Origin: Prevotella sp.
Lineage (GTDB): Bacteria; Bacteroidota; Bacteroidia; Bacteroidales; Bacteroidaceae
DNA: 64,000 nucleotides
Assembly: GCA_017428925.1 (NCBI GenBank)
Contig: JAFRPY010000050.1
Span: 1-64,000 of the forward strand
Direction: 5' to 3'
Every line of letters begins with the position of its first letter. Position 1 is the stretch's first letter. Positions 51,501-60,451 of the stretch are shown here, piece by piece. Below the pieces are notes generated by a model. It did no database searches and had not been told where the DNA came from. It saw only the letters and a program-made list of their open reading frames with translations. The translations under genes were made by a program, and so were the position numbers.

Positions 51501-52808
51501 ATGCAACTACCAGAAGAATATAAGGTACGCACGCGTAAGCTCCTAGGTCCGGAACGCTTCGAGCAATACCTGCAGGCATTCCAGCAGGAGGCGCCCGTGA
51601 GCATACGCCTCAACCCTGCGAAGACTGTAGGAATGAGCGTGGCAGGCGGCGAGCGTGTGCCTTGGTGTCGCGACGGCTACTACCTGACGAGCCGTCCCAA
51701 CTTCACCTTCGACCCCTTGTTGCATGCCGGATGCTACTATGTGCAGGAAGCCTCGTCGATGTTCCTCGACGAAGTGTTGCGGCAATGGCTGCCCAAGCTA
51801 TTCGCTTCTGCCGATTCGCAATCCACGCAGGAACCCACTGTAGGCCCCTTGCTGGCCCTTGACCTCTGTGCAGCACCGGGTGGAAAGTCGACGCTGCTGC
51901 GGTCGGCACTGCCCGAAGGCAGCATGCTCTTCTCAAACGAACCCAATCCGAAGCGGGCGAGCATCCTTGCTGAGAACATTGCAAAGTGGGACTGGCCTGG
52001 CTGTATCGTCACCAATAACTACCCGCGCGACTACCGCAAGTCGAAGTTGCTGTTCGATGTGGTGCTCTGCGATGTGCCCTGTTCTGGCGAAGGCATGTTC
52101 CGAAAGGACGAGGCCACCATTGGCGAATGGAGTCCTGCGAATGTTGAGAAGTGCTGGCAGCTGCAGCGCGACATCGTCAGCGATGCATGGCATTGTCTGC
52201 GCGAAGGCGGACTCATGATCTACAGCACTTGCACCCTTAACACTCAAGAGAACGAGGAGAACATCCAGTGGATGCAGCAGGAACTCGGTGCCGAGGTGCT
52301 GCCCGTAGAGACGCAGGCCGACTGGCACATCACCGGCTCACTGCTACCCAGCTTCACATCACCCGTTTATCGCTTTATCCCCGGTGTCACACGGGGCGAA
52401 GGGTTGTTTATGTGTGCGATGAGGAAGCCTGCACCCAAAGGACCCACCCCCCTGCCCCTCCCTGTGAGGGAGGGGAGTAAAATGCCCAGTAAGCAAAAGG
52501 TTCCCAACACCCTGAAGATTGTATCCACTCCCCTCCCTCACAGGGAGGGGCAGGGGGATGGGTCTCCTGGAGGTGGGTCTCCAGTCTCCCTCTCCTACCC
52601 TCAAGCCATCAACTTCCTGCGACGCGAAGCGCTTGTGCTACCTGCTGAAACGCCACGCGGCATCGTTGCTGTCAGTTATAAGGGACACGTGCTTGGCTAC
52701 GTCAAGAACATCGGCAATCGAGCCAACAACCTATACCCCAAGGAGTGGCGCATCAAGAGTACCTATGTACCCGACACGCCTCCGCAAATTCTCACAAAGG
52801 ATGATTAG
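51501..52808 (+). CDS. RsmF/NSUN-type rRNA cytosine-C5 methyltransferase with a repeat insert
   Basis: The 435-residue product has a SAM-binding segment (LALDLCAAPGGKSTLL), the two catalytic cysteine motifs CDVPCSGEGMFRKD and YSTCTLNTQENEENI, and a C-terminal PUA-like region (VSYKGHVLGYVKNIGNRANNLYPKEWRIKS). It should methylate a cytosine in 16S rRNA. Residues about 312-365, between the two halves, are low-complexity (PTPLPLPVREG, STPLPHREGQGDGSPGGGS). They are encoded by two copies of the CCCC/GGGG repeat in opposite orientation. Confidence 0.9.
   Translation: MQLPEEYKVRTRKLLGPERFEQYLQAFQQEAPVSIRLNPAKTVGMSVAGGERVPWCRDGYYLTSRPNFTFDPLLHAGCYYVQEASSMFLDEVLRQWLPKLFASADSQSTQEPTVGPLLALDLCAAPGGKSTLLRSALPEGSMLFSNEPNPKRASILAENIAKWDWPGCIVTNNYPRDYRKSKLLFDVVLCDVPCSGEGMFRKDEATIGEWSPANVEKCWQLQRDIVSDAWHCLREGGLMIYSTCTLNTQENEENIQWMQQELGAEVLPVETQADWHITGSLLPSFTSPVYRFIPGVTRGEGLFMCAMRKPAPKGPTPLPLPVREGSKMPSKQKVPNTLKIVSTPLPHREGQGDGSPGGGSPVSLSYPQAINFLRREALVLPAETPRGIVAVSYKGHVLGYVKNIGNRANNLYPKEWRIKSTYVPDTPPQILTKDD
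52434..52592. repeat. Head-to-head CCCC/GGGG repeats inside the methyltransferase gene
   Basis: GACCCACCCCCCTGCCCC..GGGAGGGG and CCCCTCCC..GGGAGGGGCAGGGGGATGGGTC form a nested inverted repeat. Outer arms about 52438-52457 and 52547-52563 are complementary. Confidence 0.75.
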
Positions 52809-52916
52809 AAACAAGACGCTCGACCCTCAGGGGCGCTTCCGTAGCGCAGCGGAGAAAGAACTTGAAACCAGAAACTTGAAACTATAAACTCGAAACTATA
52901 AACTTGAAATTGAAAT
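52809..52916. repeat. Two repeat families between methyltransferase and thyA
   Basis: A CGCTCGACCCTCAGGGGCG...GCGGAGAAAG element (about 52817-52860) is followed by AAACTTGAAACTATAAACT-type tandem words up to the thyA start. The same AAACTTGAAACTAGAA word precedes the genes at 38242 and 45509. Confidence 0.7.
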
Positions 52917-53738
52917 ATGAAACAATATCTTGACATCCTAAATCGTATCCTCACAGAGGGTGCCCAGAAGGGTGACCGTACAGGCACAGGAACCCTAAGC
53001 ATCTTCGGCACGCAGAGCCGTTACAACCTCGACGACGGCTTTCCTTTGCTCACCACGAAGAAACTGCACCTGAAGTCAATCATCTACGAACTGCTCTGGT
53101 TCCTGAAGGGCGACACCAACGTCAGATACTTGCAGGAACACGGCGTGCGCATCTGGAACGAATGGGCCGACGAGAACGGTGAGCTCGGTCCCGTCTATGG
53201 GCACCAATGGCGCTCATGGCCTGACTATGACGGCGGCACCATCGACCAGATACAGATGGTACTCGACCAGTTGAAGAAGAATCCCGACTCGCGTCGCATG
53301 ATTGTCTCGGCATGGAACGTAGCGGAGGTGAACGACATGGCGCTGCCTCCTTGCCACACCATCTTCCAGTTCTACACGGCTCCCATCACCACGGCCGACG
53401 GCCGACCGACGCGCCGACTGTCGCTGCAACTCTACCAGCGCTCGGCCGACACCTTCCTCGGCGTGCCGTTCAACATTGCCAGCTATGCCCTACTGCTGCA
53501 GATGATGGCACAGGTGACAGGCTATGAGGCCGGCGATTTCATCCATACAACGGGTGACACACACCTCTACCTGAACCACCTCGACCAAGCCCGCCTGCAA
53601 CTCACTCGCGAGCCTCGCCCACTGCCCCGCATGCGACTGAATCCCGACGTGAAGTCGCTCTTCGACTTCCAGTACGAAGACTTCCAGCTCGAGGACTACA
53701 ACCCTTGGCCACACATCAAAGCCGACGTTAGCGTCTAA
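52917..53738 (+). CDS. thyA: Thymidylate synthase
   Basis: The 273-residue product matches ThyA throughout: [43 protein letters not shown], the catalytic Cys in [12 protein letters not shown] and the [18 protein letters not shown] region. It makes dTMP from dUMP using methylene-tetrahydrofolate. Its dihydrofolate reductase partner folA is about 5.5 kb downstream rather than adjacent. A 22-bp array begins right after the stop codon. Confidence 0.97.
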   Translation: MKQYLDILNRILTEGAQKGDRTGTGTLSIFGTQSRYNLDDGFPLLTTKKLHLKSIIYELLWFLKGDTNVRYLQEHGVRIWNEWADENGELGPVYGHQWRSWPDYDGGTIDQIQMVLDQLKKNPDSRRMIVSAWNVAEVNDMALPPCHTIFQFYTAPITTADGRPTRRLSLQLYQRSADTFLGVPFNIASYALLLQMMAQVTGYEAGDFIHTTGDTHLYLNHLDQARLQLTREPRPLPRMRLNPDVKSLFDFQYEDFQLEDYNPWPHIKADVSV

Positions 53739-53743
53739 GTCCC

Positions 53744-53948
53744 AAAAGCAATGTAGTTGGCCCCCAAAAGCAATGCAGTTGGAGCCTAAAAGCAATGCAG
53801 TTGACCCCCCAAAAGCATTGCAGTTGGAACCCAAAAGCAATGCAGTTGGAACGCAGAAGCAATGTAGTTAGGACGCAGAAGCAATGTAGTTAGAGCGCAA
53901 AGGCTATGTAGTTGGAACGCAAAGGCTATGCGGTTGGAATTCAAAGGC
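53744..53948. repeat. 22-bp-period array, 10 units
   Basis: The units AAAAGCAATGCAGTTGG plus a short C/G-rich filler start at 53744, 53766, 53788, 53811, 53833, 53855, 53877, 53899, 53921 and 53943. All intervals are 22 bp except one of 23. The first 11 bases resemble the later units at 37247-37378. It drifts from AAAAGC to AGAAGC to AAAGGC along its length. Confidence 0.85.
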
Positions 53949-53949
53949 A

Positions 53950-54037
53950 TGTAGGGACGCGGCGTGCCGCGTTACTGGCGGGGAAAAGCTAAAGAGGAAA
54001 AGCTGGTTCCAGTAACGCGGCACGCCGCGTCCCTACA
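53950..54037. repeat. GTAGGGACGCG palindromic element, copy 4 (longest)
   Basis: TGTAGGGACGCGGCGTGCCG and its complement CGGCACGCCGCGTCCCTACA flank a centre with a duplicated GGAAAAGCT word. It abuts the 22-bp array. Confidence 0.8.
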
Positions 54038-54133
54038 TATTAATTGCCTGATGACTGATAAGGGATAAGCTGCCCGACGGCAGTTGCTGAAACCACTGCA
54101 CCTACCTAAAAAGGAAACAAGATAACGAAAGAA

Positions 54134-54164
54134 GCCCTCGGACTGCGGAAGTCCGAGGGCTTTT
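54134..54164. terminator. Bidirectional terminator between thyA and the C10 protease gene
   Basis: A 10-bp perfect stem (GCCCTCGGAC with GTCCGAGGGC) is followed by TTTTCTC on the plus strand and CTTCTTTC on the minus strand. Confidence 0.65.
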
Positions 54165-54262
54165 CTCATTGATAATCAACACGTTGCTTACCTCACAACA
54201 ATTTTGAACTTCGTTCGAGTTCGTTCACGCTCGGAAGAACTTGAACGAGTTCAGTTTTTCTC

Positions 54263-57200
54263 TCACCTAATCACGACCTTCTTTCCGTTGCGGATGTAAA
54301 CACCCTTGGGAAGTTGAGACGTTGAGGACTCAGCATTTTTCACCTTGCGGCCCTGCAGGTCGAAGGTGGAACCATCGGCAGTGCGGGCACGCTGGAGGTC
54401 GATACCACTGGGATCGCCCTCGATGGTGAGCACACCAGCAACATACTCGAAGACGTAGTTCTGGGCTTCGGCACCCGAGACGCGAATCTCGTAGTCGCCA
54501 GCCGGACTGGTCTCTGTTGCATCGCACTCAATGACAGGTTGCTTCGTGAGCACATCCTCAGCCTTCTCGCGGTTGCGGAAGGAGCGGTAGGTGAGTTCGA
54601 ATTCAGGATTGGGCTCACCATACTTACGCGTGTAAGACTTCGCCGTAACGGTGACTGGTGCCGGCTCAACGATGAGCTTCGGAGCAATATACTCCACGTT
54701 GAGTGTGGTGATGGTGCCTGAGAAGATCTCTACATCGTAAGTGCCAACAGGTGCTGTAGCATCTACGGTGTGATAAATCGCGAACTCTGGCTTACCATTG
54801 ACAGGCGCACCTTCTACCTTATACTTGAACGCAGCGTTGTTACGACCATACTGACGAACCTGATCCTCACCACGCACAACAGGTTTACCCGTGAATTCCT
54901 CGTAGCTGAAGCGGCTCCAGTATTCGTCGGCTTGATAGGTTTCCAGCGCATCCTTCGGCACAAACACCGTTGCGGAGCGCTGCAGCGCCGATGCGCTAGC
55001 AACGATGGGCGATGTGGCCTTTGGCAAAGCAACATACTTCAGGTTGCTGCAGCTGTTGAAGGCATTGGCACCAATCTCCTTGATATTGTCGGGAATATAG
55101 AGCGAAGTGAGAGCCGTGCAATTCTGGAACGCATTGTCGGGAATCGAAGTGAGCGACGTGAAATACTGCAACTCGTCGAAGCTGTTCATCATGCAGCGAC
55201 GGAAGATGGTACCGATTGTCTTCACGGCAGCAGCCTCTTCGAGGCTAAGCTCACCATCGTCATTGTCGTCCCAGTTGTTGACACAAGTGGTCTTGGTGAC
55301 ATCGTGAATGAAGTCGATGTAGTGAAGCTTGCTGCGCAGCGATGTGATGGCGGCGGCAATCTCCTCCCTCGTGCTCTCGAGATTATCGTAGACCGCCTGT
55401 TCAGCTGTTGCCTCGATGCCTTGCTCGTGAGCTGCGTCGAGCAGTTTCTTTAACTCCTTTGCCTGAGCCAGATCATCTTGTGCATCTTCCAAAACTAACC
55501 TAAAGACAAATCCCCATTGACAATTCTTCTCATTTCCTTCATACTCTACATCGTAGTAAACACCGTCGGTAGGCTGAGCATATTGGCTGGCGTGGTTGCT
55601 CTGTGTGCCAAGATAGCGGCCTTCCTGATAGCTGGGATCGTTGGAGGGAACCTGCAGGGTGTAGACGAAATTATCAGTCCCATTGTCAATGAGATTCACT
55701 TTCCAATAAGCCTTCGATGAGAGTGTGCCATCGACGAAGCAAGCCTTCACACCTTCACCAACCTGCGAATCGGTGTCGGTACGGAAGAGTGTGTTGTTGG
55801 TGCGTCCGGTTTCGAATGCCTGAAGATAATAGACACCCTCGGGAGTATTGTCTGGATGATAAAGAGCATAGAGAGTGGGCTTGGTGCCAACGACGGCCTG
55901 TGTGCCATAGGCTTCACCTGCCGTGAGATACTTGCCCGTACCAAGGTTATAGACATAGACCATCTGTCCTTCATCAATCGACCAGGATGCAGGCTCACCC
56001 AACGCGCGTACCTCTTTAATAGTGCCAAACTCACCCCAGACAGGAGCTGCAGCATAGGCATCCTTGCTGCCCTGAGGCACGAAGAGCGTTGCCGACTTCA
56101 GGTCGACACCGCGGAAGACGTTCTCGCCCAGCGCGATGGCCTCGGGATTGGCATTGCCCACGGTGAACGACTTCAGGCTCGTACAACCGGCAAAGGCCTG
56201 AGTGCCTATCGATGACACGAAGTGCGGCAACTCGATTTCGGTGAGCGACACATCGCTGGAGAAGGCATAGGAATAAATTTTAGTGACGGCCTCGGGCAAC
56301 ACCACGCTCTTCAAGTTCGGACATTCGGCAAGTGCATAATAGCCAATCGTAGAGAGATTGGTGAAGTACTGCAGTTCGTCGAAAGAGTTGATGCCGCTGC
56401 CATAGAAGACATAACCGAGGTCGGTGATCATTGATGCCTCGGCGCGGCTGATCTCGTTATTCACGTCGATGTCCCAGTTGGCAACGCAGGCATCGTAGAC
56501 CTGGTCGTCGGCAAAGTTGATGAAGCCGAGCTTACGGCGCAGCATGCGCTGTGCCTTCTTCAAGTCGTCGAGGGTGCTCTGCATGTTGTCGAGCACATCT
56601 TGTTCCATGGAAGTATCGAGGTTTCTCGTGTTTGCCAGGTTGATGAGCTCCTGCAGGCGGGTGGCTGCATTGTAAGTGCCATAGACGGCCTCGTAGTCAA
56701 CAATTGCCCACTGGCAGTTTTCCTCGTTGCCTGTGTAGCTGATGTCGTAGTAAGCACCATAGGTGGGCTTGGCAAACTTGCTGGCATGAGAGGTGAGAAC
56801 GCCGAGATAGCGACCGTTGGCATAGTCGGCCGACGACGTTGGCGGCTGGAAACGGTAGTAGTCGCCAACGGCCTCCACGGTCCAATAAGCGGTCTCGCCC
56901 AGGAATCCGTCGACGAAGCAGGCCTTCACACCATTGCCGACGGTGTTGTCGCTGTTGGTACGGAAGAGCACCTTGCCGGTCTTACCCGTGTCGTCGGAAT
57001 AGAGATAGTACGTGCCACTGGGCATCGACTTATCCTGTTTGAGTACAAAGAGCATGGGCTCATCGTCGACAATGGCCTGTGTGCCCCAAGCCTCTCCCTT
57101 GTTCAGGAAGCGCTTCATGCCTACGTTGTAAAGGTAAACCTTACGATCGGTGACGAGCTTTGAGAACTGCATCTTAGGCATCGAGCGATACTCCTTGATG

Positions 57201-59002
57201 GTTCCGAAGGCATTCCACTGATCGGCCTGCGCAAACAGAGCCTTTCCACCTTCCTCTACGGTGAGCGTGGCAGCATCAAGTTTGCAATCGGCAAAGACGT
57301 CGGAGCCCATCATGAAGGTTGCAGGAGTAGCGGTATTGGCACGGAACTTCACCAACTTTGAGCATCCGGCAAAGGCGCGGCTGCCAATGGCAGTAATGCC
57401 TGCCGGCAGATTCATCTCGGTGATGGCAGCGCAATTCTCGAACGTACCTGCACCAATAGCGGTGACTCCCTCGGGAATCGTCAGTGCGGTGAGTGCCTTA
57501 CAACCATTGAAAGCCTCATCACCAATGGCTGTTACGCCATCAGGCAGAAGCAGAGTGGTAAGGGCACGGCAGCCGCTGAAGGCACGAGCGCCGATTGAGG
57601 TGACGGTCTTGGGCAGGGTGATCGTAGTGAGCGATATGCAACCGTTGAAGGCATCGTCGGCAATCGTCTTCAGGTTGGTGAAGTGGCGTAGTTCCTTCAG
57701 CGACTTCACCGTCTGTCCCTTGAACACAGTTCCAAGGTCCTCAATGGCTGCAGCCTCACCATAGCTGATGCGTCCGTCGCCATTGGTATCCCAGTTTTCT
57801 ACACACAGCGTACGCACACGGGTATCACTGAAGTTGATGGGCATGTCCTGGAAGTTGTCGGGCTCCATACCGATGATGGCCTCAACGCCTGAGTTGTAGC
57901 CGTTGCTCGAACCACCGATGCCCTGCTGTCCCGGCGAAAGGTTGGAGAGCAGATAGTAACCGTCGCTCTGGCCACCCCATCCCCAGTTGATGTGATAGTG
58001 GAAGTTGCCGTCGTAGCCATCGCAGACGAAGGCGTGGCCCGCCTCAGAGTTGGCGCCGCTGAGGTAGAAGGCTCGGCCGTTAGCCAACTCGTTGTAGCAC
58101 ACCTCATCCCATTTCTCATTGGTGTAGTTGCCCTGCTGGATGTACTGCACAGACGCACCATAGCCGAAGTAGGCCCTCAGCGCCTCAGCCACGCGATAGG
58201 AATAGGCTCCTGAGGCGGAATTGGTGTAGTCCATCTGCACCGACACACCACAATAAAGCATCAGGTTTGCAACGGCTTCGCGCTGCACAGCTGTCGCGCT
58301 GCTGTTGTAGCTGTCGCGCATGTTTGCCCAGTCGATGGGTGCTCCTTCAGGGATTCCGTCGACATGCAGTTGTCCGTAGACGGCATGCTTCGTGGGAGCC
58401 ACATAGGCAGGAATGGCAGCCAACGTGCGATCGGTCGACTTGTCGCGCTGGTAGTACATGATTTGAGCCATAGCCGTTGCCACACAACCCGTCACCGAAC
58501 GTCCCTGTCCGAAATAGTTCGGGCAGTTCTGGTTGTAGGGATCGCCCTGGTTCCAAGTGCACGTCATGAGCTGTGGCACCTTCGGATGCTTCTCCACAGC
58601 CTTGGCGATGGCCTGCGGATGCTCCCAGAGATAGGTGATCTGGTTCTCATACTCGGCCAGCCATGACTTCATGTTATCAGGCGTCTGCGAATAGTCGAAC
58701 GAGCCTTTGTCGCAATAGCCCAGCACAGGCTCGGTCTGATCGTCGCCAGAGACGATGATGAATCCCTCGCCATTGCCGCGGTTGAAGACATAGTATGGGT
58801 CGACATCAGCGGCAGGAAGCGCTCTGCTGCGCCGCGGTGCCAACTTCTGTACGTCGACAACGGGCGACAGTTGCTGGCTGACTTTCATTTCTTTCAGGAA
58901 GGCCGCTGCTTTCTGCATGGCCGCCTGCCGATTGATGGGAGCCGCATCGGCATTCAGCCAACACATCATGCCCATCAGTAGGAACGTAATGATTCTTTTC
59001 AT
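54263..59002 (-). CDS. C10 (streptopain-type) protease mosaic with LRR, EF-hand-like and MBG domains
   Basis: The 1579-residue product has a signal peptide (about 1-20) and a Spi/propeptide region to about 135. The C10 peptidase domain follows, with catalytic C173 (SVTGCVATAMAQ) and H323 (AGHAFVCDGY). Then three EF-hand-like segments (ENWDTNGDGRISYGEA, NWDIDVNNEISRAEA, NWDDNDDGELSLEEA) each precede BspA-type leucine-rich repeats. Two NVG..GEAWGTQA domains resemble the start of the giant proteins at 32.5 and 38.2 kb. MBG-type domains (TAKSYTRKYGEPNPEFEL) lie near 1460-1535, and a GVYIRNGKKVVIR tail ends the protein. It is probably a surface protease and adhesin. Residues about 1556-1565 in the tail (SSTSQLPKG) look repeat-derived. 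Confidence 0.88.
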   Translation of the reverse strand: MKRIITFLLMGMMCWLNADAAPINRQAAMQKAAAFLKEMKVSQQLSPVVDVQKLAPRRSRALPAADVDPYYVFNRGNGEGFIIVSGDDQTEPVLGYCDKGSFDYSQTPDNMKSWLAEYENQITYLWEHPQAIAKAVEKHPKVPQLMTCTWNQGDPYNQNCPNYFGQGRSVTGCVATAMAQIMYYQRDKSTDRTLAAIPAYVAPTKHAVYGQLHVDGIPEGAPIDWANMRDSYNSSATAVQREAVANLMLYCGVSVQMDYTNSASGAYSYRVAEALRAYFGYGASVQYIQQGNYTNEKWDEVCYNELANGRAFYLSGANSEAGHAFVCDGYDGNFHYHINWGWGGQSDGYYLLSNLSPGQQGIGGSSNGYNSGVEAIIGMEPDNFQDMPINFSDTRVRTLCVENWDTNGDGRISYGEAAAIEDLGTVFKGQTVKSLKELRHFTNLKTIADDAFNGCISLTTITLPKTVTSIGARAFSGCRALTTLLLPDGVTAIGDEAFNGCKALTALTIPEGVTAIGAGTFENCAAITEMNLPAGITAIGSRAFAGCSKLVKFRANTATPATFMMGSDVFADCKLDAATLTVEEGGKALFAQADQWNAFGTIKEYRSMPKMQFSKLVTDRKVYLYNVGMKRFLNKGEAWGTQAIVDDEPMLFVLKQDKSMPSGTYYLYSDDTGKTGKVLFRTNSDNTVGNGVKACFVDGFLGETAYWTVEAVGDYYRFQPPTSSADYANGRYLGVLTSHASKFAKPTYGAYYDISYTGNEENCQWAIVDYEAVYGTYNAATRLQELINLANTRNLDTSMEQDVLDNMQSTLDDLKKAQRMLRRKLGFINFADDQVYDACVANWDIDVNNEISRAEASMITDLGYVFYGSGINSFDELQYFTNLSTIGYYALAECPNLKSVVLPEAVTKIYSYAFSSDVSLTEIELPHFVSSIGTQAFAGCTSLKSFTVGNANPEAIALGENVFRGVDLKSATLFVPQGSKDAYAAAPVWGEFGTIKEVRALGEPASWSIDEGQMVYVYNLGTGKYLTAGEAYGTQAVVGTKPTLYALYHPDNTPEGVYYLQAFETGRTNNTLFRTDTDSQVGEGVKACFVDGTLSSKAYWKVNLIDNGTDNFVYTLQVPSNDPSYQEGRYLGTQSNHASQYAQPTDGVYYDVEYEGNEKNCQWGFVFRLVLEDAQDDLAQAKELKKLLDAAHEQGIEATAEQAVYDNLESTREEIAAAITSLRSKLHYIDFIHDVTKTTCVNNWDDNDDGELSLEEAAAVKTIGTIFRRCMMNSFDELQYFTSLTSIPDNAFQNCTALTSLYIPDNIKEIGANAFNSCSNLKYVALPKATSPIVASASALQRSATVFVPKDALETYQADEYWSRFSYEEFTGKPVVRGEDQVRQYGRNNAAFKYKVEGAPVNGKPEFAIYHTVDATAPVGTYDVEIFSGTITTLNVEYIAPKLIVEPAPVTVTAKSYTRKYGEPNPEFELTYRSFRNREKAEDVLTKQPVIECDATETSPAGDYEIRVSGAEAQNYVFEYVAGVLTIEGDPSGIDLQRARTADGSTFDLQGRKVKNAESSTSQLPKGVYIRNGKKVVIR

Positions 59003-59045
59003 GTTTATGGTCATTGATAAATTAGAGTAATAGCACTATATGGTG

Positions 59046-59053
59046 CAAAGTTA
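59046..59053 (-). promoter_or_regulatory. -7 box of the C10 protease gene
   Basis: On the minus strand TAACTTTG lies about 43 nt upstream of the ATG at 59002. An in-frame ATG four codons earlier (59014) is possible but gives a less regular signal peptide. Confidence 0.5.
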
Positions 59054-59178
59054 CGAAAAATCGAGCGCAGAACAAAAGAAACTGTTTCTTTTTTTTGCCG
59101 AGATGTAGTAACTTCGCGACTTTGTCGCAAAGTTACGAAAAACTTTGTATAAACCGCATAAAACTCTGAACTTTTTCG

Positions 59179-59186
59179 TATATTTG
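59179..59186 (+). promoter_or_regulatory. -7 box of folA, directly against the start codon
   Basis: TATATTTG ends 4 nt before the folA ATG, with the same TTTGCACCATG junction as mutS2. The mRNA should be leaderless or nearly so. Confidence 0.6.
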
Positions 59187-59190
59187 CACC

Positions 59191-59748
59191 ATGAAACAAA
59201 GCATTAACATCATAGCCGCCGTGGCACGCAACCGTGCCATAGGTTTTGAGAACAAACTCATCTACTGGCTGCCCAACGATCTGAAGCGCTTCAAACAACT
59301 CACCACAGGACATACCATCGTCATGGGGCGTCGCACTTTTGAGTCGCTGCCTAAGGGCGCGCTGCCCAACCGACGAAACGTCGTGCTGTCGCGGGGCGTG
59401 AAGGACGTGAACGACGAGCGCTTCCCCGGATGCGATTGCTATCCTACGCTGCGAAAAGCGCTTGAGAGTTGCCAACCCGAGGAGGAAGTCTATATCATCG
59501 GCGGGTCGAGCGTCTATCAGCAGGCACTGCCACTGGCCACTCGGCTTTGCCTGACCGAGGTCGACGACATTCCTGCTGAAGCCGATGCCTTCTTCCCGCC
59601 TTATGAGGACAGTTGGCAGGAAGTATGGCGCGAAGAGCATGACATCGATGAGCGCCACGCACATCGCTATGCTTTCGTCGACTATGTGAAAAAGGAAAAC
59701 TCGGCTGAAGAGGCTACGCCACAGGAAGCGTCTACGCCACAAGCCTGA
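59191..59748 (+). CDS. folA: Dihydrofolate reductase
   Basis: The 185-residue product has the DHFR pattern: INIIAAVARNRAIGFENKLIYWLPNDLKRFK with the catalytic acidic Asp, TIVMGRRTFESLP, VYIIGGSSVYQQALP and LCLTEVDD. It regenerates tetrahydrofolate after thymidylate synthesis. The C-terminal roughly 20 residues (SAEEATPQEASTPQA) contain a near-repeat encoded by CTACGCCACA words. Confidence 0.95.
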   Translation: MKQSINIIAAVARNRAIGFENKLIYWLPNDLKRFKQLTTGHTIVMGRRTFESLPKGALPNRRNVVLSRGVKDVNDERFPGCDCYPTLRKALESCQPEEEVYIIGGSSVYQQALPLATRLCLTEVDDIPAEADAFFPPYEDSWQEVWREEHDIDERHAHRYAFVDYVKKENSAEEATPQEASTPQA

Positions 59749-59771
59749 CGGCGGCAACCACAAAAAAGCAC

Positions 59772-59816
59772 GCGGGCTCAAATTGGCCAGTACTGTCTGA
59801 ACCAATTTGAGCCCGC
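59772..59816. terminator. Bidirectional terminator between folA and lrp
   Basis: A 15-bp perfect stem (59772-59786 with 59802-59816) has a 15-nt loop. On the minus strand it is followed by GTGCTTTTTTG, a strong T run for the Lrp gene. Confidence 0.85.
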
Positions 59817-59872
59817 ATTGTAATTTCCTACATCCAAACCGAACTATTCATCGGCTGGGCACATTGGACACA

Positions 59873-60337
59873 TTAGATGTCCTGAATAGGAAGCTGACGG
59901 TGGATAACGGCATTGAAAGCCACAATGGTTTCACTACGCGACAAGCCGAGCGGCTGCAGTTTGTCGTGAATGAGTTCGAGCAGGTCGTGATTGTTGCGTG
60001 CGTAGATCTTGATGAACATGTCGTAGCCGCCAGTCGTGTAGTGGCACTCCACCACCTCTGGAATCTTCTTCAGTTCTTCTACAACGGTATCGAACGTGCC
60101 GGGATCTTTCAGGTAGAGTCCTACATAGGCGCACGTTTCGTAGCCAATCTTCTCTGGGTCAATAATGAACTGCGAGCCTTTGATAACACCAAGGTTGGTG
60201 AGTTTCTGGATGCGCTGATGGATAGCCGCACCACTAACATTGCATTCTCTTGCTACTTCCAAAAACGGAACACGAGCATCCTCAGCAATCATCTTGAGGA
60301 TCTTCTTGTCTAATGAATCTAATTGATGTTGTGCCAT
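59873..60337 (-). CDS. Lrp/AsnC-family transcriptional regulator
   Basis: The 154-residue product has an N-terminal helix-turn-helix (LDKKILKMIAEDARVPFLEVARECNVSGAAIHQRIQKL) and a C-terminal RAM ligand-binding domain (CAYVGLYLKDPGTFDTVVEELKKIPEVVECHYTTGGYDMFIKI). It probably responds to an amino acid. I chose the ATG at 60337; an in-frame codon at 60361 lies in the promoter. Confidence 0.93.
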   Translation of the reverse strand: MAQHQLDSLDKKILKMIAEDARVPFLEVARECNVSGAAIHQRIQKLTNLGVIKGSQFIIDPEKIGYETCAYVGLYLKDPGTFDTVVEELKKIPEVVECHYTTGGYDMFIKIYARNNHDLLELIHDKLQPLGLSRSETIVAFNAVIHRQLPIQDI

Positions 60338-60358
60338 GATATAAAATTTGAATTTCTG

Positions 60359-60366
60359 CAAAGTTA
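60359..60366 (-). promoter_or_regulatory. -7 box of the Lrp gene
   Basis: On the minus strand TAACTTTG lies 21 nt upstream of the ATG at 60337. Confidence 0.5.
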
Positions 60367-60451
60367 CAAAAAAAGTTTGAATTTGAAAGAGTAAACAAGT
60401 AGAAATCGATAGAAAATTAAAATTATTTACACCTTTGGCACTATTTTGTCA

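Noticed and set aside
59011..59805. Long minus-strand frame across folA
   Set aside because: It is antisense to folA, which has all DHFR motifs and its own promoter; the minus-strand peptide has no recognisable domain.
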